A DNA stretch of 64,000 nucleotides from Linepithema humile (Eukaryota > Arthropoda > Insecta > Hymenoptera > Formicidae), in assembly GCF_040581485.1 (NCBI RefSeq), contig NC_090130.1:22771918-22835917 (forward strand), read 5' to 3'. Position 1 is the stretch's first letter, and each line of letters begins with the position of its first letter. The notes under the pieces are model-generated. The model saw only the letters and a list, made by a program, of their open reading frames with translations, was not told the origin of the DNA and did no database searches. Positions 12,940 through 24,800 of the stretch are shown piece by piece. A program made the translations under genes and the position numbers.

Positions 12940-14581
12940 TTATATTTTAGAGCTAGTAGCTTTGTGCAGTTTGATGGCTGTATCTATAGACTCCATAGCA
13001 GTTCCAGGTGCCATGCTAACTCCATAACCACCGTGTCCGTAATTATGCACAATCTGAAAAAAGAAGAATAACATAAGCATTCTGTAAATTGAATTCCTGC
13101 TATCTAAATACTAACTATAGCCGGCTTAGAGTGAGCATTGGTAATGCGAATTCCTTCCCCAATTCTGGCACCGCCTTCCCTGTGTGGCCGGAAACCAACT
13201 TTCTGTTGTAGAATTTCCGCATTTCTTAACGATGGTACCAGCGTCTCGCATCTTTCACGTATCCCTGCGGATTCATGCGGACATATTTTCATATTTTCAG
13301 AATCATAGTTTCTCGATCCACCTAGAGTAACCATGCCGTCGACACCTGGTATGACATAAGTGTCGAGCTCGCCGTAAAAGAACAGTTTGATCCATGGCGC
13401 TTTTACCTGCATAGATAATATGGTTTCTTTATACATCGTGTATTATGATAATTATGTACGATTTGTGAAAGAAAGTGTCGATGGAAAAATCATATTGATA
13501 AGAGAAGTTGATATTTAATCAAAGAATGATATACTTTGAGCACTTGACCCCGTAGAGAAACTAGACGTTTGTCATCGCATAATTTGCGCGCTCCAAATCC
13601 TGTGCAGTTCATTATGATGTCGTATTCGCCAGTCAGTTCCTCGAGAGAATTCAATTCCCTTTGTTTGAATGTAACCCCGGCTTTTTGCAATCTGCCGAAC
13701 AATTTGCGACGTGATTGTCTTTATGATCGTGTGATTGTCTTATAATCACTTGTACCTTTGCCTAGACCACGGGAGAAACAAATTGCATTGTGTGAGAAGA
13801 GTCGAGTAAAATGATCCATATTTCCAATCTCCATTAACCAATTGAAGTTCTTCTTCCGTTGCTCTTCTGTATATCGGTACTATGCTCTCCAGCCAATGAT
13901 TCTGATCGAACCAGTTATTGATTTTATTAAGTAGCATAAATTGAGATATATTTTTGTGTTAAATTCACTGATTACAGGACTAACATTACAGAACAATTCG
14001 TATTTACAATTCTGATTTATCTAGAAATCTTGCATTAAGAATTATTTTTTAACAATCTTACCTTAACAGTATCTGGAGATGAATTAGCGAACATGTATCC
14101 AGAAATATCGGTTATTCCGGCATGACGAGCATCATATGTTTTTCGAATTGTATCGTAAAATAGGTAAGAATGTGTTATCCATTTTCTTAAAAAATTATTG
14201 ATTGTAAGTATATATTTATATTATTATAATGTATTTGCATATCGTTTTCTTTTCTTATCACAATTTCAAAATAGTGCGTTTTTGGAGGGAAAGATTATTT
14301 TAAAATTCGTTTACATAATACATACAGCTTATTACTGGTTTTTAACAGGGTATAACAGCTTGATAAAATAGCAAAGAGCTTGTTATTATTTACCTCGTTA
14401 CAGTTTCAGTAGGACCATAGAATGAAGGACTGACTCTAAAAATTCCCGCAGCTACATGACTGACGGTATCGTCAAAATCCGAAGCTAAGATTGTGATATC
14501 AGCATTACGAAACGAATCTCTATGCATTAATTCGGCTGTTGTTAATCCAACGATGCCACCACCAACAATAGCTATTTTCAT
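12940..14581 (-). CDS. D-amino-acid / D-aspartate oxidase (FAD-dependent)
   Basis: Six exons fit in phase: 14394-14581, 14062-14185, 13756-13901, 13535-13718, 13116-13406 and 12940-13053, giving 348 residues; human DAO is 347. The N-terminus MKIAIVGGGIVGLTTAEL is the GxGxxG dinucleotide fold that binds FAD. GFRPHREGGARI carries the conserved Arg that binds the substrate carboxylate. NYGHGGYGVS near the end is the family signature. The last residues are SKI, a variant of the PTS1 peroxisome signal. The enzyme oxidatively deaminates D-amino acids to 2-oxo acids with H2O2; DAO and DDO substrate classes cannot be told apart by eye. Oddly, the exon 3-4 join needs a 37-nt intron (13719-13755) and adds a basic stretch of about 9 residues after LPW. 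It is convergent with mof. Confidence 0.92.
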
Positions 14582-15840
14582 ATTTAATAGAATAAAAATA
14601 ATTACAAAAATAAAAATATTGAAGTTATGACACTGACAGCTATGCTTAATGCTTGAGAGTTACTGACTGGTTCGAGCATATAAATACAGTGTGCTTCTTA
14701 GTAGTAGTGGAAGTGCTTATAAAATCGTTTATTTGTAGTAGTAGCATGTTTTGCTGGAGGCATCAAGTGGCATATTGTTGTTATCATTATCAAGTGTTCT
14801 TTTATCAAGTATGATACGTATTTTTGATAAAACGTAAGGCACATATTGCCACACATTACGCATTAAATGTTTCTTTAAAAGGGGCAAAATTTTGATTTAA
14901 TTCATTCAATTCAGTATGAAGTTATAAAACCGTACTTTGTATTCATTGGTCAGTTATTTTATTGAGTGATTCATGTGATAATTAAGCTATGTTGTAACTC
15001 TATCTGCTACGAGCTAATATAATCCAGTTTTATCTTCAAACCTACTCTCTCTATAGATTCTACAAAATACTTGAAAACTTTTTGAATAGCAGTATTTTCT
15101 CTCAAGCAGTTCCTCAATTTTCAAGGATAAATATATTTGCCAATCTTAAAAATCTCTAGTTGCATAATACACAAACCAAATTAATAGCAATATATAATTA
15201 GTTTTTATAAAATTGAATTACATATTTTTATATATTTTATTATATATTAGCTATAATTACGTGTGTAAAATATTTCACAATAGTAAGAAAGATTACATGG
15301 GATTCTAAATGATATCACATGCATTCGAGTCACATATATTTGTGACAAATCATTATATAATACAACGTACGTGCATTTTTTTCGAATATACTATTACTTA
15401 TAATAACAAATATCTTATTAATAATCATTATCGATAGTTACATTATATCCATTGCCATTACGATCCTTTGATATATTCGACATTTTCATCATTTGATGTT
15501 TCGACATTTCTTGATATCGAAAATATACGAACTGAATTATTAGTATGAACTTATTAAACGTTACGGACGCAATAAGATTAAAGTTTATAACAATCTCTTG
15601 GTCGGAAAGTAGCGACTATATATTTCGAAAATATTTACAATATCAATTATTAATGTATACTCTCCGACTCTGCTTTCCTTCTTGTAATATTATTATTATT
15701 CAAATTTTAACTTGAAGATTAATGTACACAGCTATCATTTTTATAAAACCAATACTATCATTGGATCTACATACATCATTTTGTAAAAAGGAAAAATTGT
15801 TCGCTCCAAACAATGCGTAAAATCTACGTAGCTATTTAAT
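14582..15840. other. Spacer between oxidase promoter and RS-rich gene 3' end
   Basis: The interval is AT-rich. It holds the upstream region of the oxidase (right of 14581) and the 3' UTR of the large RS-rich gene (left of 15841). No coding exon or repeat is seen. Confidence 0.4.
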
Positions 15841-18800
15841 TTAAGCTTTACTGCAAGGTTGGATAGTATAGTTTAGAGGAGGAGGCGGGATCAGAAGAGG
15901 CAATGGAGTAGGCGGCGGTGGAGCTTGCACAGGTGTTAAAGTGGAAGTCGCGGTCTGCGGCGCACTTTCGACTGTTCGAATAGTTGTGTTGTAAGCCGAG
16001 AGGTAGCTGGGCCAGAGATGCGGTGGCGGTGGCGAGCCAGGCGGCGGCGGAGGTGGTGAACGATCGTCCAACTCGTCAGAATCGTCCATCATCATGGCCG
16101 TTAACGGAGTAACGCGCGGTTTTTTCAGCTTGATTATTTTTACCTATAAAAATATATAAATTTTTAAGTATGTATTTTCTTGAAACTAGAAATAAAATAA
16201 TAATTGTATTTACCTTGACTTTCTTCTTCGTTTTTGGCGGTCTTACCCTCTTCTCTTGCTTTCTATTCTTTCGAGAGCTGTAAATCTTGTCTCTTCTTAA
16301 ATCTTTGAGTCCTTCGCGCAAACTTATTCCCGTGGGAGGCGGTGGTGAAGGCATGTCGCCTTCGCCACCACTGGGACTCGTCCCCTCACCGGGTCTTACA
16401 CCATCAGCGAACTGGACTGACTTTTTGCTTCTCCTTGCCTTCCTCAGCTTCGATAATTTTGATTTATCGGGTTTGACATCAGACCCTGCATCCTTCTCGC
16501 ATTCATTATTCTTATCTGTGTCTTCCTCTTTATCCGTGTCATCTTTAGTGTTGTCATCGATATCCAATAAGTCGTCCAATAAATCGCCATTAGGAATTTC
16601 ATCCCTTCTGAAAGAAAAATCCATGTGATTAGTGATGCATTGCAATCTAAAGATCATATGTTGAATTTTAACGGAATAAAATAACAGAATCAGAATTCAT
16701 ATTCTGTGAGATCAGATGTTTTACAAATATCGAGAACAAACCTAAAACCTGGTGCAACTAAAATGCCTTTTAACGGCGGAGGTGGTAACTCTGGCCATTC
16801 TTTCTTCATTTCAATTTCTCCTTGACTTGTACTTGCATCAGCATCTGCCGTTGTTGCATCGTCAATTTCAATTTGCTGACTGATTATTTGCGGCGGTTTC
16901 TCATCTTCGTCGTCATCGTCCTCATCCTCGTCCTCCGCTTCTTCCTCCTCCTCCTCGTCATCTTCCACCTCAGCTTCGGCTTCGGCCTCGGCCTCCTCTT
17001 CGTCATCATCTTCGTCTTCGTCTACAACAGCGTCCTCGTCTTCCTCTTTTACGGACGCCGCTGCCTCCTCTTCCTCTTTTACAAGATTAGCCGATGGAGA
17101 TCCAATCTCGCTCTGTTCTTCTCCCTCTCGAAGCGCTTTCAGAACTGCCGGATCAACGACGGAGCCCTTGTGATGATCCAGCGAGGCCTCACCTGTTTGT
17201 CGTGCAAGCATGCTGTTCTTCTCCAGCAGTCGCAAAGCTCGTCGATTGGTCCGTTCTATCTTTTTGCGTTCCTTTTCTTTTCGGCGTAACTCGCGCAATC
17301 TTTTACGTTCCTCTCGCTCCTTGCGGCGTGTTTCGAGTATAGCTTCGTAATTGTATACAGGTTGAATTACTTCTGCAAAGAGAGGAAATTTGTTTGTTGA
17401 ATTTTGCGCGCAATTTTCAGACAGAGAGCAGCTTAGATTTATGTACGTACTTGGCGGTTGAACTTCATTTCTCGCGAATGCTGTTGCTGTCGCGGAAGGG
17501 ATCGGAACTGGCACGGGAACAGGTACTGGTAATGAGAGTGGCAGTGGAGTGGCAGGTGACATCGTCGCGACAGGGGCAATGGTATTCGTCGCCGCGGGAA
17601 CGGCAGGTGGTACGGGCAATGGAACCGGGACAGGAACAGGCACGGATATAGGTACCGAAGACGTCGAAGGCGAAGGTGCAGAAACTGTCGAGGAAGAGTA
17701 CAAAACCCCGCTTGATTGATCCGCAGACGATGACGATTGGCTCCAGTCTAACGATGTAGGTACTACTTGGAGAACATTACCTACGCGAACCACTTGATTA
17801 GATCCAGGCCGCACAGGTGGAGTCGTGGCTGCAGGCACTTCTCGACGCGTTGATTGTACTCCGTTAAAATCAGCAGGAACCACTTGCAGGACATTTCCAA
17901 CCTTAACAATACAATAGTGTTCATAAATTTGTTCTTTTCGCTAAATAATAAGGAACGTATAACAGTAAGTCGACGTACTTGTAGAACGGTAGGCTGCTGT
18001 CTGTACATCATTTGCTGTTGCTGCTGCGGAGGAGGAGACGGATACGCGATAACGTTGGGGTTGAAGTTAGAAGAATATTCTGAGTCCTTGCTGTGTTGTT
18101 TCTTAATACCTAATTCTAATTCTAGCCTGTAAACAATATATTCAATGATGTATACGGAGTCTGTTTTGGATAATATTAAAATTACAAATTACAAAAATAA
18201 ATGCTGCAAGAAATAACACAAAAGCGGTGTCTCTTTCCAAAGAATGTGCAGGGGAACGGGTTAGGAAGGACTTGGCAAAAGCTCTTACCTATCATCGAGC
18301 GATAAACGTTTCGGAGAGCTCGTTGATTCATCTATACAAGGAGGATAAGTCAAATTATTCTCTGTGTAATAATATTCATTTCCACCCTCAATCTCATTTG
18401 AATATTGGAAGCTCGCAACAGCTGTATCCATGTTATTAATCCCCATCTCCGAGTCTAAGATACTCGATCCTGATGTAACCCCAGTTTGAACAATAGTTTC
18501 TATACGTCTACCCCTTTCACCACAGACACTAAGCTTTCTATTTTCGTCTTCGTCCTTCCTTTCCCTTCCTATTTCGTTCAGTCTACTCCTTCCGGGTGAG
18601 GGAGATCTATATTCAGAATTAACTATTTACCCCAAACAACAGACATCGAAACACACATAAATCGACTCGGATTTTACCTGGAAGATCGCAGTTCAGATAA
18701 TCTCAATCCGTGCTCCGGACTTCTCAATCTTGATCTAGAGGTTGATCTCGCTCTCGATCTGGGATCCGATGGAGATCTACTTCTCGATCGCGATCGCGAT

Positions 18801-21800
18801 CTCATCATTCTTGGCCTTGATCTTGAGGCCGATCTGGAACGTGAGCCTGATCTTGATCTGGAACGCGTTCGCGATCGGGATTGCGACCATGATCTTGAGC
18901 GAGATCTGGATTTCCGCCGGAATCGTTCCAGAGCTTGTCGCGTAGGTGAATGCCTCGATCGCGGTGGTGTCCGATTTCGTGATCTATGCGTAAGATGACC
19001 GTGACGATCTAGATCCGAGGAATCTCTATCTTTCTCCCATTGTCGTTCTCTTCTTACAACAGACCTGTTTTGACTAATAGATAGATATCTTGTCATGTTA
19101 CATGCTTTAATTCACTTTAGTACATGTAGATGCAACAAATTGTGAATACCTTCTTCCGTATCTTGACATTAATTGAGGTGAACATTGTATCATATCTCTC
19201 TCTAGACTTCCCTCTCCGTAATACGGTCGATTGTCATACTCCAGCGGCAAATCTTGTCCAACAACATAAGAATCCATAGATTCGTTGTTATCTCGTAAAA
19301 TATTGCTGTTCTCATACTGCCAAAATGCATTATCCGCTTCTTCTGGGTGGAATCTAGACACATATTCATTAAAAATATATGGTTCTAACCTATCGTGACA
19401 TAAGTGATAAGGAATCAAAAAGTAATGCATTTTGTATGTTTATAACACAAACAAAATTTGTGAATATTGGATACAACAAAAATGTGTGAAAATATTCAAA
19501 TAAATATTTTAATACCTATTATCTCTATATTTCTCAGACTCTGTCGTTCTTTCTCTCAACATCTCCATCGGATCATACGGCCTAACATCTTTCTCACGAT
19601 CTCTATCCATGCTGTCATGTCTCCTTCTATTCCAATCGTCACGATTACCTTTAGATGATGCTGGACCGTGCTTTTTAAAGTTATCTGTAAATGAATAATA
19701 ATAATAATATTTAATAATTAATTAGATTAAAATGAAACAGAAATAATTGCTGTAGCTGTTTTTTTTACCATCATTGTAACGTGGTGGAGATCGCGTAAAT
19801 CTCTCTCTTCTTTCGTCCGCTCTCGATCTACTTGGTCGATCATCGTCGTATCTATCTCTCTTTTTCTCTCTGTCTCGCATACCGATTGTACCTTCGTCTT
19901 TTCTCTTCGGACTTCTACTGTGACTTCTGCTCCAGCTTTGACCGGGGCTTCCGCTACCTTGCCGTTCCCAGGAAGTGTATGGACTTCTGCTTCTCCTTCT
20001 CCTTCCGCGCCCTGATGGACTTAACCTTCTTCGGCTGTCTGTAAAGTCCGACTTGGAACTTCTGCTGTCTCTTCTGTCCGACTTTTCATCGTTAAACTTC
20101 CTTTCCTTCTTGTCTTTATTATAATCATGCGAGTATCGTTTTTCGCTCTCCTTTTTACTGGGACTTCTCTTTCTTTGCTCTCTAACCGGAGATCGTACGT
20201 CCGGTGTCATATTGGTATCGTTTAAATTTCGACCAGTCTTGTATTTTTTTGTACCGTCACTTGTGCTCTCCTTGTCATAATTTTCAGAATATTCAGATCG
20301 AACGGAGACTGCTTTCTCCGATGCCGGAGATCTTGATTGTCGCGTCGTCATTATCGACGATTTGGGAGCCACGGCAAATTCAGTCAAATCTAACAATTTA
20401 TCGGTATCGCTCCTCCCTGCGCTATACTTCGATTTAAATTCATTTATGGGCTTTTCAATTGGTAATTCTTTAATATCATTCTTCAATGCGTGCGATTCCA
20501 ACAGCTTCTTTTGTATTGTCAATAGAGCCGCTGCATGTTGGGCAGGATCTTGTAACGGCGCTTCTAAGATACGTTTCGGTTTTACTTGTTCACTGGCACG
20601 TCGCATCAAGAGCTGCTTAGGAATGAGTTTAAGTGTCATCTTTCCTTCATTTTCGTCATCCTTTGTATGCTCTGTCAAAGGTACGTTAGAACTCGTAGGA
20701 CGCTGTTTGAGAAGCAACTTCTCTGATTCCATCGCTGCAAAAATGTCCAAGTGCACCGACTTAGATCCATGTGGATCCAAGCATGGTTCATTCATTGGTA
20801 AGTCGTCGAATAAATCTGCTTTTTTAATGTCGAATTTATGGACAGAGTCTTTATCTTCCAGTTGTACTTTCTCGATAATATCTTCAATCTTTTCGTTTGC
20901 CGCATGTTTAGTATCACGTAATTTTGTTGTTAGTTGTAAAGGTATACTTTCCGTCGGCAGCTCTTTTGTTGTAATCGATATTTCTTTCTTCCTCTTCTCG
21001 TGAAGCAAAGAATTAGAAGAGCTACTGTCATTAGATGCTTCTATATCCTAAAAGAAAAGAAATAATTATTTAAATAGAGAAAAAGCTACTACATGCAATA
21101 ATTATATTAATATCTTAAAAAGATATTAGTTCGAAAGATTTCATTGAAATCACCGACATGATCTTCTCGATAAGATTTACTGAGAATTTCCATCAGATTC
21201 CAGGCTAGTATATTTTTATTTGGACTTACGTACAAATAAAATATTTACCTGAGATTTTTGAGAGAGCGCTGGAGAGCTTGGACTGTACAATTCTACGGTT
21301 TTCTCCTTAAACTTTGTATCCAATCCCAAAATTTCTTTAAATTTATCTCTTGCTTGATGCTCCTTGGTGAGTGTAATCTGCTCTTCATTTGTCTTTACAG
21401 AAATTAAATTTTTCCCTGATGCGTCCTCTACTTTTTTCGCCTGTGTAGATCTACTCGCCATCTCTTCCGATGTCCACGATCTGTCCAGTGATTCTCTACT
21501 CTGTGATTTTCTATGATAGAAGTCTATCAAATTTGATTTAGCAGAGCTCTCTGAATAATCCGCAGTGCGAGACTCCCCTTTTTCCGTTTTCTCGAGTTTC
21601 GGCTCGCACTTATCAATCTTGGACCATTCGGTATATTCCTCCTCCCATATGTCTTTATTTTCCAATTTCTCTTCTGATTGCGAGCCCATGTCCCAACGAC
21701 TTTTTCTAACTCGTTTAGAACCAGTCGACTCAAGCGCCATCATTAACTTACTCGAGTTTTCCTTGACACTTGCATCTTCCTCGATTCCAACAATATCGTC

Positions 21801-24800
21801 AACCTTACAGATTTCTATTTCTTCATTACTCTTGCGTAGAAACGGTTCCTCTTCTATATCCCAATCATCCCTTTTATGCTTACTCTTTTGTTCCAAGAGC
21901 ATCATTTCTTCTTTCTCACCTTCCTCTTGCTCCTCCTCCCATATTCTTATCGCGCACAAGCGTTCTTGCCTCTTTTTGATTTCTCTGGCACTTTCTTTTT
22001 CTATCGCAATGTAAGTATCCGTTTTCTTATCATATCTAACTTGCTTCTCTACTTTTTTCGATGCACCCTGATTGTTTTTTCGCTTGCTCGGAGTCAGATC
22101 TGGTATTGCTTCCAAGCTATCCACTTCCCATTCATCCGCCAGAATTTGTTTTCGACACACTTCCTTTTCCAGTTGGGTCAAAGACGGCACGTTCAGCGAG
22201 TCAAAATCTGTTTCTCCCCACTTTTCCTTCTTTTGTTTTCCCAATTTTTTCGAAAGCTTAGCTTCGTTTTGCATCATTTGTTGAGTAATACGCTCACTTT
22301 CCCTTTCCCAGTCTGTGAGAAATTCAGTAGCGCTTTTGATATCCTTCTCTCTTCTTTTCTTTCTTTTTGTTTCGAGTTCCTCATCTGATCTTTCCTTCCC
22401 TCCGTGCCCTCCTTCTTCGTCGACTTTAGATTTATCTTCGTCTTGCTCAACATTATCTCGACTGTGCTTCCGTTTCCTACGATATTTATCTTTCTGTGAA
22501 CCATCCATCTTCCCCAATTCTTCAGAGTTGTCTTGACTCGATCTATCGCCGTCGTTTTGTTGCGCTGCACTCGTAGAATCCACTTCCCATTGCTCCATGA
22601 AGCTTTTGTCGGACTTGCTTTCTTTTCTGTCTTCTTTCCGTTTCACGCATTCATTGTCACGTACACCGATGCTTTTCCTCTTTGCATCTTCAACTGCTAT
22701 CTCTTCCTTAATCTTCTTGGGAGACATAGACTGCAAGCTCGCCTCGTCTAGAGACGAAGCTATTATGGGAGACTTGGATATTATCTTGCTTATATCTCCG
22801 TTATTAATAGATTTCACATCAAACTGTTTAGCTTCTTTTGCCTTCTTTTTGAGTCTTTTCTTCTTTTTTGTATGTTCATCCGAATCACTGCTGCTGGAAT
22901 CAGTGCTCATCTTTCTCCTCCGCTTTTTCTTCATTCGCGCCTTTGTGCGTTTCGCCTTTTTTCTTTTCTTCCCTACCTTTTTTTTCTTCCGCTTTCTTTT
23001 TCTTCTTTCATCGGAACTGGAATCGCTAGTGCTACTGCTACTGCTACTGTCCGAGCTGTCGGAGTCTGAAGAAGACGAGTCGCTCAATGCCTTCCGTTTG
23101 CGCTTCTTCCTTTTCTTTTCTTTTTCCGAGTCGGAAGAGCTGGCACTACTGGACGAATCACTGCTGGATACTACTTTCTTACGCTTCTTCTTTTTCTTTA
23201 CTTCCCTAGATTCGATGTTCTCGTCACTCAATCGTTCAACCTTGATTCTGACATTTTCCCAATCACTCGGTACCGATTTGGAGTCTTCAGATTCGCCGTT
23301 GTTGCTATATTCAACTTGCATATTATTCGCATCGATCTGTATTTGAGAGTCCGTGGATAAAATGGATTCCTCACATTCTGTACTCTTGATCGATCCTTCT
23401 CGGGTTTGCAATTTATCCTTCTTTTCTAACTTTTTCAACTGTATTTCAATGTTTGTGTTATCTTCTGATAAATTAGATTCTATATTGAATTCATGATAGC
23501 TACGTGGGGAAGCAGATTTAATAAGATTTTTCTTTGGAGAACATTCTTTAGCTACATCTGTTACAACCGGCAGAGGCATATCGTCAGTGCATACCATTTT
23601 CATGAATTGTTCATATTCTGAAGCTAGTTTTTCATTTCCAGCAGGTTGCAGCAAAGGAGACTTCGAAGCTTCATCATTTGTTGTCGTATTATCAATTGTT
23701 TTTACGCTGGATTCATTATCTTCCTTAATGTCTTCCGTCTTATTATCCAGTTTATCTTCCTCAGTTATACTAGAAGATGTAGAGCATCTCTCTTCTGTTA
23801 AAACAAAAAATAAATTATTACTCTTAGGATTCGAACATTCATATGCATTATTTTTAAACCAATTAAAAATGAATAAAAGTTTTTAAATTGTTTAAAATAG
23901 TTACGTCTTAAAGAGCCAGAACGCAGGATGGACGTGCACTTAAAACAATCAGATTAAAATCTCATGATATATTTCATTCAAACGTTTCAGCTATTGGTCT
24001 TATCTTTAGTGATATTACAATTAAACAATCGCATGCAATTTCTTCTAAAATTTCGTAAATTGTCAGTGCAAACATTTTTGTCTTTGGTCTAAGAATCTCC
24101 TCAAATTATTCAAATTATAAAACCACATTCATAATTCGAAAGTTCCGAAATATTTATAATAAAAATAAATAAAAAAATAAAAAATGATAAGCGTACCTAA
24201 ATTATTATGTCACAAGCTATGTATGCGTCAACTGAACTCCGTTTTTAACTATTTTTCAATCTTTCAGAGATCTGTATCTTAACAACCATTAAGGACTAAA
24301 GTTAAAGCACTAATTAAACTAAAATAACAATAAATTGAAAGAAAAATAGACCTAGCAAAAGAAGAACGTCAAGAAGAAATTAAAGAGAGAGTAACATATT
24401 GAGGACTGGCAGATACGTGTCAGAAAGCTGTTCCACATCACTTTGTTTATTTAGCTCTGTGTTTGTATATGTTACAACCGAAACATTTGAATAAAATATT
24501 GAGATTTTAATCTGATTGTATTAATTTAAGCGCACGTTCATCCTGCGTTCTGGCTCTTTAAATCCTTTTTATTGTAACTGTATTATTTTTATTTATTATT
24601 ATTATCAAAAGTCACTTACGTTGATTCAGGGAAACATGTAGTTTATTTATTGGTTTTTTAATGTCTTCTTTCATCAAGATGGAAGATGTTTCCTCATCTT
24701 CACTGTCCCACCTTGATCTAGGAAGTTGTACAGGCACCTGCCATTTAGTATCTTTATGATTAGTCGAAATTATTTGCTGATACCAATTACGCTTCTGCAG

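Noticed and set aside
16822..17289. Hydrophobic 155-codon plus-strand frame resembling a membrane protein
   Set aside because: It is antisense to the acidic Glu/Asp run of exon 16; the hydrophobicity is a coding-strand artefact.
22597..23346. 249-codon Phe/Leu/Ser-rich plus-strand frame
   Set aside because: It is the antisense shadow of Lys/Glu/Ser-rich exon 8 of the RS-type gene.
23815..23845. GTTCGAATCC on the minus strand, like a tRNA T-arm (B box)
   Set aside because: No A box, acceptor stem or cloverleaf can be formed around it; chance match in an intron.
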